Positions 17,283 through 25,978 of a stretch of DNA of 64,000 nucleotides are shown piece by piece. A program made the translations under genes and the position numbers. This DNA is from Nioella sp. MMSF_3534 (GTDB lineage Bacteria > Pseudomonadota > Alphaproteobacteria > Rhodobacterales > Rhodobacteraceae). Every line of letters begins with the position of its first letter. Position 1 is the first letter of the stretch. The notes below the pieces were generated by a model, which was not told the origin of the DNA, did no database searches, and saw nothing but the letters and a program-made list of their open reading frames with translations. The stretch spans positions 1-64,000 of the forward strand of contig NZ_JASHJX010000004.1 in the NCBI RefSeq assembly GCF_030732985.1. Reading direction: 5' to 3'.

Positions 17283-19145
17283 ATGCTGTGGCGCGCGCTT
17301 TTTCTGATCCTCTGGCTTGCCGCCCCGACCGCTGCGGATGAAATCCCACCGAGCGGCGCTCAGACCGACAGGTTGCTCTACCAGCTCGACGGTCTCTCGC
17401 AGGCGCTCGACCACCTGGAAAGCTTCCGCGCCGCCTTTCCCGATCCGGCCACCGCCGACGCCTATCTTGCCGCCTGGCGCGAGATGATCGAGGCAAATGC
17501 CTTGCTCTATGCCTCCCGCGACAGCCTTCCCGGTCCGGCCTATGCAGACTACGATCAGACCCTACGCCCGATGGTCGCCCGCATCCGCGAAGCGACCGAG
17601 ATCCTGGCCCATCTTCAGGCAGAGGCGAACTGGCAGGGGGCGCCGCTTTTCCCGTTCCCGTTCGAGCTTCACCAACCGACGCAGCAGGCGGTGGATGCCT
17701 CGGGGCTCGATCCCGCCGGATACCTTGTGCAGATCATGATCGAGGATCGGCCAGAACCCTTTCGCCTGCCCGGATTGCAGGCCACCGTGGCGCTGACCCT
17801 GCACCATCCGCCGGACCTGTCCCTGCCGCTGGCATGGTCCTGGCCTGCCTCTGCCGTTGCGCCAGCGGCGATGCTGGAAATTGGCAATCCCACGGGCGCG
17901 CAAGGCATGAGCGTATCGCTTCAGCTCTCCGCCCCCGGCGTGGTGTTTGAACCGGTTCCCGACGCCGCGGCCACCACCCGCTGCGTCCCGCACGCAGACC
18001 GCATGGAGTGCGACGCAGACCTTCCTGCCGGGGCACCGCTCCGCCTGATCATCCCGTTGCGTCCTGCCACCGCGCCCGAAACCCTGCCCGCGCCTTATGA
18101 CCGGGACGTCACAATCTCCGTCACCGGCACCGCCACCGCCCCCGGAGAAACCCGGATCGACCTGCCGCCTGCCTCAATCGCGCTGCCCTTCCGGTCCTGC
18201 AACGCGGCGCTGGCCGCGGGGCTGGCCGCTTTCTTCGAAGATCCGGCACCGCCTGCCAACTGGTCCCACCGGCTGGCGGTGCTGGCCCATGTCGCGCCGC
18301 GCCCCGACCTTCCGGGGCGGCTGACCTACCGCGCGCCGCTGCCGCAACGGGCCGGGCCATCACTGGCCGAGATCCTGCAGAACGGCTGGCCCGCCCCCAC
18401 GCCGCCGCCCGAATTCGAAGACCTTGGCCCACGGGAACAGGCCGCGTTGATCGCCCGGCAGGCCGCCACCAACCGGGGCCCCGACAACCGCCTGCTGGAG
18501 ATCGGCCGGATGATCGCCGCCAACAGCCCGGCGCTGGAGGGGCTGCGCAGCTTCGACCGTGCCTGCCCCGCTTCCTCCGAGGATATCCCCGTCGTCGCCG
18601 TGCAACTGTCAGAGCTGGAGCAGCTTTTCCGCGCCGTGTCCGAAGCCCGCGCCGAGATCGAGGCGCTTTATGACGCCGCCGCGCGGGAGCGTGACCAGCA
18701 ATCGCGCGCCTTCTACGAGGCGCTTGCGCAGTCCGGGGCAGAGGAGGGCGGCCTGCTTCGGCATATCGACATGCCCGAAGACCCGAACCGGTTCGGCGAA
18801 GAACTTTATCCCGGCGAACGGCTCTTCGTTCCGATCTACCGCGCGATTTACAACGCGGGGTTCTACGGTTTGCTGTCGATCACCAGCCACGCCGCGCGGG
18901 CGCAGGCAACGCGGTCGCTTCTCGGCCCGGTCAGCATCGCCACCTCGGTCTGGAATACGGGAAGCGAAATCCAAAGCTATCAGACCGTCCGCATCCAGAT
19001 GGGCGCGGCCCTTGGGTGGGTCGAGCTCGCGGCCTATCTGCGACAGCTGCGCGACCGCTACGAGGGGCTGGAGGCCGAGCTCACCCGCATCCGCACCGAC
19101 TTCCGCACCCTTCACCGGACGGCCTGCGCCTGCCGCTTCGAATAG
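17283..19145 (+). CDS. Exported protein of unknown function
   Basis: 620 residues starting with a clear signal peptide (MLWRALFLILWLAAPTAA). I recognise no family. After a helical segment (residues about 20-110) there is a Pro-rich, beta-type middle (about 120-330) with a few cysteines, then two long charged helices likely to form coiled coils (about 435-485 and 585-612). The chain ends with a Cys pair (ACACRFE). No lipobox or membrane anchor is visible, so it is probably periplasmic. It is transcribed alone; upstream is the desaturase, and a GC-rich TGTACGGGGGG repeat follows the stop. Codon use matches its neighbours. Confidence 0.75.
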   Translation: MLWRALFLILWLAAPTAADEIPPSGAQTDRLLYQLDGLSQALDHLESFRAAFPDPATADAYLAAWREMIEANALLYASRDSLPGPAYADYDQTLRPMVARIREATEILAHLQAEANWQGAPLFPFPFELHQPTQQAVDASGLDPAGYLVQIMIEDRPEPFRLPGLQATVALTLHHPPDLSLPLAWSWPASAVAPAAMLEIGNPTGAQGMSVSLQLSAPGVVFEPVPDAAATTRCVPHADRMECDADLPAGAPLRLIIPLRPATAPETLPAPYDRDVTISVTGTATAPGETRIDLPPASIALPFRSCNAALAAGLAAFFEDPAPPANWSHRLAVLAHVAPRPDLPGRLTYRAPLPQRAGPSLAEILQNGWPAPTPPPEFEDLGPREQAALIARQAATNRGPDNRLLEIGRMIAANSPALEGLRSFDRACPASSEDIPVVAVQLSELEQLFRAVSEARAEIEALYDAAARERDQQSRAFYEALAQSGAEEGGLLRHIDMPEDPNRFGEELYPGERLFVPIYRAIYNAGFYGLLSITSHAARAQATRSLLGPVSIATSVWNTGSEIQSYQTVRIQMGAALGWVELAAYLRQLRDRYEGLEAELTRIRTDFRTLHRTACACRFE

Positions 19146-19155
19146 CGGTTTCGTA

Positions 19156-19198
19156 TGTACGGGGGGTGTACGCCCGGTGTACGGGGGGTGCCCCCCCT
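19156..19198. repeat. TGTACGGGGGG-type short tandem repeat, copy 1
   Basis: Just after the 620-residue gene the sequence repeats an 11-base unit: TGTACGGGGGG, TGTACGCCCGG, TGTACGGGGGG. A second copy of the same array lies in inverted orientation upstream of mutL (54163-54204). Function unknown; it may be a dispersed repeat of this genome. Confidence 0.6.
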
Positions 19199-19212
19199 GT
19201 TTTCGCCGGTTC

Positions 19213-19950
19213 TCAGCGCATCAGACGCCCGAACCGCGCCAGCGGCTCCACCCCCGCCAGCTGCGTCATGTGCCAGCCCATGACCTGATTGGATGACAGC
19301 ACCGGCAGGCCCGTCGCGGCCTCGATCCGGTCGATCACATCAAGCGTGCGCAGATTGGTGCAGGACAGGAAGAGCGCATCGAATTCCCCTTGTTTTGCAA
19401 GGGTTTGTGCCGCGTCGGCGATGGAATCCGGTGCGATCCGGGCGGCGAATTCCTCGCGTTCCTCGTTGAACGTGCCCAACAAGGCCACCTCGATTTCGGC
19501 GCGCGCAAGCGCCGTGATCAGCGAAGAATTCACCGCTGCCACATAGGGCGACAGGACCACCAGACGCTTGACATCAAGGTGCCGGCACGCCGCGATCAGC
19601 CCTGTAAGCGGGTCCGTTACAGCGTTGGTTTTGCAGCCTTTTTTCACCATTCCAGCGACCACATCGGCGCCGATGACAGAGGTGCCCGAGGTGCAGCCAT
19701 AGCCCACGACATCGAATTTCGCAGGCACCGGAAACAGCCGCGCCGCACCGGTCAGCTTTCCCTCCATCTCGGCCAATGTGTCATTGGTCACTTCCTGCCC
19801 GCTTGGCACCCGAGTGACATAGCAAGCCACTCCATCCAAAGGGAAAATCCGGCGCATGTCATGTTCAAGTGTCTCATCCGATTGCAGGCTGATCAGCCCG
19901 ATCGTCGCGCGTGTGCCCAGTTGCGGGGCAAGGTCGTAGGTGAACTGCAT
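19213..19950 (-). CDS. Aspartate/glutamate racemase-like (maleate isomerase/arylmalonate decarboxylase superfamily) protein
   Basis: 245 residues with the superfamily's two cysteine motifs, YGCTSGTSVIG and LSCTNLRTLD, which supply the catalytic acid/base pair in racemases and maleate isomerase. It resembles EutA-type proteins of ectoine catabolism by size and context, but the substrate cannot be read from sequence. ATG 19950 overlaps the TGA of the upstream M24 gene (TGATG), with GAGG upstream. It is the last gene of a three-gene operon with the ammonia-lyase and M24 genes. Confidence 0.8.
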   Translation of the reverse strand: MQFTYDLAPQLGTRATIGLISLQSDETLEHDMRRIFPLDGVACYVTRVPSGQEVTNDTLAEMEGKLTGAARLFPVPAKFDVVGYGCTSGTSVIGADVVAGMVKKGCKTNAVTDPLTGLIAACRHLDVKRLVVLSPYVAAVNSSLITALARAEIEVALLGTFNEEREEFAARIAPDSIADAAQTLAKQGEFDALFLSCTNLRTLDVIDRIEAATGLPVLSSNQVMGWHMTQLAGVEPLARFGRLMR

Positions 19951-21089
19951 CACAGGATCCTCAACTCTGGGTCCGAAAAGGGGGAGAGCCGCTCTGGCCC
20001 TGCCTCTCGAATGACAATATTCTCTTCGTGAACAAGGACTTGACCGTCCGCAATCTCCACCCCCGGTTCCAGCGTCAGCACCATTCCGGGCTGCAAAACC
20101 GTGTGGTCATCGGGGATGAGAGAGGGCCATTCCGTCAGCTGCATGCCCAACCCATGGCCATAGCGCCCCGCCTCTGACCCGCCCGCGCCGCCGGTCAGAA
20201 CCTTGTCCATCGCGTGAAACAGATCTGCTGCCGTGGCACTGGGGCGCGCGATTTCCATTGCGCGATCAACGGCTTCGATCAGTTTCCGGTGCCCGTCAAG
20301 GCAACGCGGATCGACGTCCCCGATCCCGAAATTCCGGTCGTAGTCGCAGAAATACCCGTCCACGACCAGCCCGGTATCCAGCATCAGCACATCCCCCTCC
20401 GCAAGCGGCGTGTCAGAGGCAGGCGAGATCACGTCGTCATATCCCAAGGGCCCCGCGCCGCCCGCAAGGTAAGGCACCCAATCCGCCCCTTCCTCCAGAC
20501 ACAGCATCTGGAACCGGCGGAACACCTGCGACAGCGGCACGCCCGCCGCAGCGATTTCTCCCACCCGGTCAAATGCCCGGCCCGCCACCGTGCAGGCGGT
20601 GCGGATCTTGTCGATCTCCGCTTCGGATTTCACCAGCCGCAGGGACCGCATAATCCCTTGGTCGGACACCAGATTTACCGATTCCCCAAGCCGCGCGTAG
20701 TCCGCAAGCGGCATCCGCAAATGGGTCTCATGCCCCGTGGGCAGCCCAACCGGCCCGTCGCCCGCAACCTCGCGCAGCGTGTCCGCCAGCAGGCTGACGC
20801 CATCGTCGCTCAGATCGGGCGCGCGCCAGGTGCGGATGTCCTCGACCCAGGTGCGGGCCATCACGGGCGCGCCGATGGCGGGGATCACCGCAATCGGCTT
20901 GCCGCTGGCGGGCAGCACCACGAACCAGGGCCGCGTCGGGCTTTCCCAAAAGCGGGTGATGTAGCCGGTGAAATACCGCACCTCCGGTTCCGTCGTCAGC
21001 AGCAGCGCCGCCAGGTCATGGTCGGCCATCAAAGCCTGCGCGCGGGCGACGCGGGCGGCGAACTCCGCCTCGGGAAAACCGCGCGTCAT
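19950..21089 (-). CDS. M24-family metallopeptidase (Xaa-Pro peptidase/ectoine hydrolase-like)
   Basis: 379 residues with an N-terminal creatinase-like domain (YFTGYITRFWESPTRPWF) and a pita-bread M24 domain. Likely metal ligands are visible: Asp residues in MLDTGLVVDGYFCDYDRNF, His in GHGLGMQLTEWP, Glu in LEPGVEI and Glu in VHEENIVI. Relatives hydrolyse Xaa-Pro dipeptides, creatine or ectoine. The ATG at 21089 overlaps the ammonia-lyase stop (ATGA), and its own stop overlaps the racemase-like start, so all three are translationally coupled. The pathway is inferred to be degradation of an unusual amino acid or compatible solute. Confidence 0.85.
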   Translation of the reverse strand: MTRGFPEAEFAARVARAQALMADHDLAALLLTTEPEVRYFTGYITRFWESPTRPWFVVLPASGKPIAVIPAIGAPVMARTWVEDIRTWRAPDLSDDGVSLLADTLREVAGDGPVGLPTGHETHLRMPLADYARLGESVNLVSDQGIMRSLRLVKSEAEIDKIRTACTVAGRAFDRVGEIAAAGVPLSQVFRRFQMLCLEEGADWVPYLAGGAGPLGYDDVISPASDTPLAEGDVLMLDTGLVVDGYFCDYDRNFGIGDVDPRCLDGHRKLIEAVDRAMEIARPSATAADLFHAMDKVLTGGAGGSEAGRYGHGLGMQLTEWPSLIPDDHTVLQPGMVLTLEPGVEIADGQVLVHEENIVIREAGPERLSPFSDPELRIL

Positions 21090-22138
21090 GCAGGCCCCTC
21101 CGACAGGAAACACAGCACGCGGGAGTCCGTGCCAAGGCCAAGCAACGCCGCGTCCGCAGCCAATACCCCGGCAACACCCGCGACCCCGGATTCGGAGCCT
21201 TCCAGCCCTTCCGCAGCCATCGGGTCCAAAGCCTCCGCGGCCTCCTCTTCCGTGATCAGCAGGAAGTCATCGGCATCCCGTGACAGACCCGTCAGCGCGA
21301 TCAGCGAGGCCTCCTTGCAATCGAGCCGCCCCATGGTGGACACCGGCCCGGTCGTGGTGACGAAGCCCCCCGCCTTGATCGAGCTGAAGATTGCAGGCGC
21401 GGCGTCCGGTTCCACAACCACGACGCGCGGGGCGTCGCCCAAACGCTTGCGCACCAAGGCCGCGACCGCACCCGCAAGCCCGCCAACACCCGCTTGAAGG
21501 AAGACATGGGTGGGCGGCTCGGGGCAGTCATCCAGCGCCTCGGCGGCCATCTGCAGATAGCCCTCCATCAGCCGGTGCGGGCGGTCCATGTAGCCGGGCC
21601 ATGAACTGTCCGACAGCAGGATATGGCCGTTCGTTTCAGCCGATTCGGCCGCCAGTGCCATGCTGGCCTCATATTCCGCACCTGCGCGAACCACTTCGGC
21701 ACCCTTGGCGCGCAGCCGTTCGGCAAAGCTTTCCGGAACGGTTTCGGCGATATGCACAATGGCCCGCGCCCCGAAGACCCGCGCCCCTGCGGCCACGGAC
21801 ATGCCATGATTGCCCGCGCTTGCGGTTATGTAGGTGCGGCCTGCCAATGCGGTCGACAGATCCTCTGCCCCCGTTGCAACCGCATCGCAGGCAATGACAT
21901 AGGCCGCGCCAAGCGCCTTGAAACTGCCAAGCCCCATCCGGCCCCGTTCATCCTTGACCCAAAGCGCGCCGATTCCGGCCCGCGCCGCCAGATCCGGTGC
22001 AGACGTCAGCGGCGTGGTTGCATGGGCCGGGCATTGGGCCAACAGCTTTGCCACCGCCTCTGCATCGGTGGACGGTGCCGGGGCACCGGAGAGATTTGTC
22101 AGGCCCTGGCCACGGAACGGATTGGAAAGATGCTGCAC
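21086..22138 (-). CDS. Diaminopropionate ammonia-lyase-like PLP enzyme
   Basis: 350 residues, fold-type II PLP enzyme. The PLP lysine is in GLGSFKALGAAY; TASAGNHGMSVAAGARVFGA and LQAGVGGLAGAVAALVRK (phosphate/cofactor loop) match the diaminopropionate ammonia-lyase/threonine dehydratase group. The C-terminal SESGVAGVAGVLAA loop also fits. The start is GTG at 22138: GAGGGG lies 5 bases upstream, while the much longer open frame extends into the non-coding rpsT upstream region. It heads the operon with M24 and racemase-like genes and probably releases ammonia from their common substrate (inference). Threonine dehydratase activity is an alternative. Confidence 0.85.
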   Translation of the reverse strand: MQHLSNPFRGQGLTNLSGAPAPSTDAEAVAKLLAQCPAHATTPLTSAPDLAARAGIGALWVKDERGRMGLGSFKALGAAYVIACDAVATGAEDLSTALAGRTYITASAGNHGMSVAAGARVFGARAIVHIAETVPESFAERLRAKGAEVVRAGAEYEASMALAAESAETNGHILLSDSSWPGYMDRPHRLMEGYLQMAAEALDDCPEPPTHVFLQAGVGGLAGAVAALVRKRLGDAPRVVVVEPDAAPAIFSSIKAGGFVTTTGPVSTMGRLDCKEASLIALTGLSRDADDFLLITEEEAAEALDPMAAEGLEGSESGVAGVAGVLAADAALLGLGTDSRVLCFLSEGPA

Positions 22139-22340
22139 GGTATCCCCTCGGCTGATTAACTTGTGCCACCCTAGCGGGCTTGACCGCTTTAGGTCTTCCC
22201 TTTCCGACAGGTTTGGCCTAATAGCGCCGCCAGACATGCGCGTGAGGCCCGCTTTGGCCGGATTCGACCGGTATCGAACCCTTGGTCGTGGGCCTTCAGC
22301 GCTAATCGTTAGACATTGAACCCACGAAGGGAACCGACAC

Positions 22341-22607
22341 ATGGCAAATTCGCCTCAGGCCAAGAAACGCGCACGCCAGAACGAGCGTCGCTACGCCGTC
22401 AACAAAGCCCGCCGTTCGCGCATCCGCACCTACCTGCGCAAAGTGGAAGAAGCCATCGCCTCCGGCGATCAGACCGCCGCTGCCGCTGCCCTGCGCGAAG
22501 CTCAGCCCGAGCTGATGCGCGGCGTTACCAAAGGCGTCCTGCACAAGAACACCGTTGCCCGCAAAATGTCGCGCCTGTCGGCCCGCGTGAAAGCGCTCGG
22601 CGCCTGA
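22341..22607 (+). CDS. rpsT: 30S ribosomal protein S20
   Basis: 88 residues, highly basic, beginning [21 protein letters not shown] with [15 protein letters not shown]-like helix and [20 protein letters not shown]-like C terminus, diagnostic of S20. It binds 16S rRNA in the small subunit. A GAAGGGA ribosome site precedes the ATG by about 9 bases. It lies upstream of dnaA as in most Rhodobacterales, and ends in a strong terminator. Confidence 0.97.
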   Translation: MANSPQAKKRARQNERRYAVNKARRSRIRTYLRKVEEAIASGDQTAAAAALREAQPELMRGVTKGVLHKNTVARKMSRLSARVKALGA

Positions 22608-22632
22608 GGCAAGGCTGCAACACCTTGAAAAC

Positions 22633-22660
22633 AAGGCGTCCCTTGGGGGCGCCTTTTTTT
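22633..22660 (+). terminator. rpsT terminator
   Basis: An AAGGCG/CGCCTT hairpin followed by seven Ts, 25 bases after the S20 stop codon: a standard intrinsic terminator. Confidence 0.85.
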
Positions 22661-22663
22661 GTT

Positions 22664-23238
22664 CACCGAATTTTCCTTGTTCTCGGCACCCTTAGAATGA
22701 GCCCGCGGGATTCGTTTTCAGATAGCTCAGAGTCAAGCGCGAAGTTTCGTTGAAAGGGTCGCGTGAGTCCCGCTAGCTTGGGTCTCAGCGATTCACATAG
22801 TCTGGGGGGACATCGGGCGCGGATAGGCTGAGGGGAAACTCTCTTGGGGACGGATTTACCCTATCGCCGCGCCTGAGGCCTGAAGATCTGGTTCAGTTGG
22901 CACTGTATCACGATTTTCAGGGTGCGTCTGTGGCCAGTCGGGACCAACCGACGCCAAAGCGCATGTCCGGAGACCTCCAACCTGGGAATATTCGCACGAA
23001 TCACCACACGGCCGTCAGAGCCGGGTGACAGTGCGCGTTTGTCAGGTTCAGGGTATCTGATCGGCCGGACTCGGTCGTTTCCCTTTCTTGCGCATGGCGG
23101 GGCAAGGTGCGGGTTCCGCATCAGTCATGCGCAGGGTGACACGGACTGCGGGGACCGTGAAGGCAAAGGGTTAGGGCGGCAAACGGATCGCCCGCACAGG
23201 TCCGCAAAGGACCGTGTTCTAAGAATGACGGGAACAGG
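22664..23238 (+). promoter_or_regulatory. dnaA upstream region with GANTC cluster; no DnaA-box cluster seen
   Basis: This 575-base stretch holds no convincing gene. It contains six GANTC sites (22709, 22730, 22765, 22790, 22998, 23068), four within 86 bases. GANTC is the target of the alphaproteobacterial cell-cycle methylase CcrM, whose marks tune dnaA transcription in Caulobacter. I looked for TTATCCACA-type DnaA boxes on both strands and found none, so there is no sign of the replication origin here. The dnaA promoter itself could not be pinpointed. Confidence 0.55.
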
Positions 23239-24627
23239 ATGACACAAGACGAATGGGGACACGTTCGGGGCGAACTGCTGAAATCGGTTGGAAAGAACAA
23301 TTTTTCGGCCTGGATTGATCCGATAACCTTTGAAGGGATCGAAGGCCGCACCGCACAGCTCGTCGTGCCCACCAGTTTCATCGGCACATGGGTGTCCCAG
23401 CATTTCGGCGACGTGATCCTGCGGCACATGATGTCCGCCGGGGCCGAGGTGGACCGGATCGAGTTTTCCGTCGATGCGCAAGGCCGGGCCAGTGGCGCGA
23501 CCCAGGTCGAGCCCGTGGCCAAGCCGGCACCCAAACCGTCCGTGAATGGCACGCGCTCCGCGCCTGCGGCCACCACCGCGCAAGAGCTGCCGGAATCGAC
23601 CCTGAACGCCAATTTCACCTTCGCCGATTTCGTCGTCGGCAAGCCCAATGAACTGGCCCACGCCGCCGCGCGCCGCGTGGCCGAGGGCGGACCGGTCTCG
23701 TTCAATCCGCTGTTTCTCTATGGCGGGGTCGGTCTCGGCAAGACCCACCTGATGCACGCCATCGCGTGGGAGCTGCGCAACAACAAGCCCGATCTCAAGG
23801 TCATCTACCTGTCTGCGGAACAGTTCATGTACCGCTTCATCCGCGCGCTGCGCGATCAGGACACGCTGTCCTTCAAGGAGGTCTTCCGCTCGATCGACGT
23901 GCTGATGGTCGATGACGTGCAGTTCATCGCGGGCAAGAACTCCACGCAGGAAGAATTCTTCCACACCTTCAATGCGCTGGTGGAACTGGGCAAGCAGATC
24001 ATCATCTCGGGCGACCGCGCGCCCGTGGATATGGAAGAGCTGGACAATCGCATCGCCTCTCGCCTGCAATGCGGCCTTGTCGTCGACCTGCACCCCACGG
24101 ATTACGAATTGCGGCTCGGCATCCTGCAACAAAAGGTCGATGCACAGCGTGAGCGCACCCCCGATCTCAAGATCGCACCGGGCGTACTGGAGTTCATCGC
24201 ACATCGCATTTCGTCCAACGTCCGGGTTCTGGAGGGCGCGCTGACGCGGCTCTTTGCCTTCGCTGACCTGATCGGCTGCGAGATCACCATGGACCTGACC
24301 CAAGAATGCCTGTCCGACATCCTGCGCGCGTCTGACCGCAAGGTCACCATGGATGAGATCATCAAAAAGACCTGCGAACACTACCACCTGCGCCAGTCCG
24401 ACCTGATGAGCCCGAGCCGCGCCCGCAACATCGCGCGGCCCCGGCAGATGGCCATGTATCTTTGCAAGAAGCTGACTACCCGCAGCCTGCCCGAGATCGG
24501 GCGCAAGTTCGGCGGGCGCGATCACACCACGATCCTGCACGGCGTGCGCAAGATCGAGGAACTGATCTCGGTCGACAGCCAGATCGCCGAGGACGCGGAA
24601 CTGCTGCGGCGGATGCTGGAAGCCTGA
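23239..24627 (+). CDS. dnaA: Chromosomal replication initiator DnaA
   Basis: 462 residues with all four DnaA domains. Domain I is the first about 80 residues (WGHVRGELLKSVG), domain II is a short Ala/Pro-rich linker, domain III has Walker A GGVGLGKTHL, Walker B LMVDDVQF and the ISGDRAP sensor region, and domain IV carries the DnaA-box-binding helix-turn-helix with LPEIGRKFGGRDHTTILH. It opens oriC and loads helicase. The ATG follows GGGAACAGG. dnaN follows after 223 bases. Confidence 0.98.
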   Translation: MTQDEWGHVRGELLKSVGKNNFSAWIDPITFEGIEGRTAQLVVPTSFIGTWVSQHFGDVILRHMMSAGAEVDRIEFSVDAQGRASGATQVEPVAKPAPKPSVNGTRSAPAATTAQELPESTLNANFTFADFVVGKPNELAHAAARRVAEGGPVSFNPLFLYGGVGLGKTHLMHAIAWELRNNKPDLKVIYLSAEQFMYRFIRALRDQDTLSFKEVFRSIDVLMVDDVQFIAGKNSTQEEFFHTFNALVELGKQIIISGDRAPVDMEELDNRIASRLQCGLVVDLHPTDYELRLGILQQKVDAQRERTPDLKIAPGVLEFIAHRISSNVRVLEGALTRLFAFADLIGCEITMDLTQECLSDILRASDRKVTMDEIIKKTCEHYHLRQSDLMSPSRARNIARPRQMAMYLCKKLTTRSLPEIGRKFGGRDHTTILHGVRKIEELISVDSQIAEDAELLRRMLEA

Positions 24628-24631
24628 TCGC

Positions 24632-24713
24632 TCCTTCTTCTTGGCGAAAATACTCCGGGGGTGCGGGGGCAGCGCCTCCGCCCGGGTCGACGCCGTAAGG
24701 CGGCGAAACCCGG
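24632..24713. repeat. REP-like structured element between dnaA and dnaN
   Basis: After the dnaA stop comes TTCTTGGCGAAAATACTCCG, a G-rich tract, then a nested hairpin (CCGGGT/ACCCGG outer stem, CGCC-GTAA-GGCG inner stem with a GNRA-type loop, 24682-24713). There is no T-run. I recall similar text after genes in other Rhodobacterales, so it may be a dispersed repeat, but only one copy is in this window. Confidence 0.4.
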
Positions 24714-24850
24714 CATCTCGCCTCATTTCCCCGGTTTTTTCCACCCGCCCCATTGACCTTGGCCCGGCATTGGGGACACTCGAAAAAACACTTGTGCTTG
24801 CGGGCAAAGAGGCTACCCTCGCCGCCCCGCATACCGTCGGAGCCAGGGAC

Positions 24851-25969
24851 ATGAAAATCAGTATCGAACGCGCGGCATTGCTTAAGGCCGTATCGCAGGC
24901 CCAGTCTGTTGTGGAACGCCGCAACACCATTCCGATCCTTGCGAATGTGCTGATCGAGGCCGAGGGCGACACTGCCAGTTTCCGCGCGACCGACCTTGAT
25001 ATCGAAGTGGTGGACAAGACCGCCGCCGTGGTGGAACGCCCCGGCGCGACCACCGTTTCCGCCGTGACCTTGCATGAAATCGTGCGCAAGCTGCCCGACG
25101 GCGCGCTTGTGCAGCTTTCCGACGACGGCACCTCCGGCAGGCTCGAGGTCAATGCCGGCCGCTCCTCCTTCCAGCTGGCGACGCTGCCGCGTGAAGATTT
25201 CCCGGTGATGACCTCCTCGGAATACAGCGCCAATTTCTCGGCCAAGGCGCCCGATCTGCGCAGGCTCTTCGACAAGTCGAAATTCGCGATCTCGACCGAG
25301 GAAACCCGCTATTACCTCAACGGTGTCTACATGCATGTGGCGCAAGGCGAAGACGGCCCGGCCCTGCGCTGTGTGGCGACCGACGGTCATCGGCTGGCGC
25401 GCGTGGACATGCCGCTGCCGCAAGGGGCGGAGAACATGCCCGGCGTGATCGTGCCCCGCAAAACCGTGGGCGAGCTGCGCAAGCTGCTGGATGATGACGA
25501 GATGTCGATTGCTGTGTCGGTGTCGGAAACCAAGGTGCGCTTCGCGACGCCCGACATCACCCTGACATCCAAGGTCATCGACGGCACCTTCCCCGACTAC
25601 ACGCGGGTCATTCCCATGGGCAACACCCGCCGGATGGAAGTGGACGCCAGCGAGTTCGCCAAGGCCGTGGACCGGGTGGCAACGGTGTCCTCCGAACGCT
25701 CGCGCGCGGTGAAACTGTCGCTCGACGAAGACCGGCTGATCCTGTCCGTCAACGCCCCCGACAGCGGCGCGGCAGAGGAAGAGCTGGCCGTGGCCTATGG
25801 CGACGAGAAGCTGGAGATCGGGTTCAACGCCAAATACCTGCTGGAGATTGCCAGTCAGGTGGACCGGGAGAACGCGGTATTCCTGTTCAACTCCTCCGGC
25901 GACCCGACCCTGATGCGCGAGGGCAATGACACAAGCGCGGTCTATGTCGTGATGCCCATGCGGGTGTGA
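24851..25969 (+). CDS. dnaN: DNA polymerase III beta subunit (sliding clamp)
   Basis: 372 residues, normal length, starting MKISIERAALLKAVSQAQSVVERRNTIPIL-type N terminus and ending in the conserved DTSAVYVVMPMRV clamp C terminus (the M-P-M-R-V/L end that forms part of the hydrophobic partner pocket). Three repeated clamp domains are visible. The ATG at 24851 is preceded by AGGGAC; a longer frame upstream runs through the dnaA-dnaN repeat and is not used. recF normally follows; here a PemK-like gene and an RNA-like segment intervene. Confidence 0.97.
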   Translation: MKISIERAALLKAVSQAQSVVERRNTIPILANVLIEAEGDTASFRATDLDIEVVDKTAAVVERPGATTVSAVTLHEIVRKLPDGALVQLSDDGTSGRLEVNAGRSSFQLATLPREDFPVMTSSEYSANFSAKAPDLRRLFDKSKFAISTEETRYYLNGVYMHVAQGEDGPALRCVATDGHRLARVDMPLPQGAENMPGVIVPRKTVGELRKLLDDDEMSIAVSVSETKVRFATPDITLTSKVIDGTFPDYTRVIPMGNTRRMEVDASEFAKAVDRVATVSSERSRAVKLSLDEDRLILSVNAPDSGAAEEELAVAYGDEKLEIGFNAKYLLEIASQVDRENAVFLFNSSGDPTLMREGNDTSAVYVVMPMRV

Positions 25970-25978
25970 GGTCTCAGT

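Noticed and set aside
22245-22285. Possible tRNA fragment with GGTTCGATACC-like text on the minus strand.
   Set aside because: T-stem does not pair and no other arms are present.
22139-22342. N-terminal extension of the ammonia-lyase frame to 22342.
   Set aside because: The extra residues look like translated non-coding DNA, and GTG 22138 has an excellent GAGGGG site; the extension would also overlap the rpsT start.
22664-23238. Replication origin (oriC) next to dnaA.
   Set aside because: No TTATCCACA-like boxes or AT-rich unwinding region found on either strand; in alphaproteobacteria the origin is often elsewhere.
22861-23242. Two overlapping long open frames between rpsT and dnaA (minus 22861-23121, plus 22922-23242).
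   Set aside because: Composition is Arg/Pro/Gly-rich as in random GC-rich DNA, no ribosome sites, and no known family; the plus frame runs into the dnaA start.
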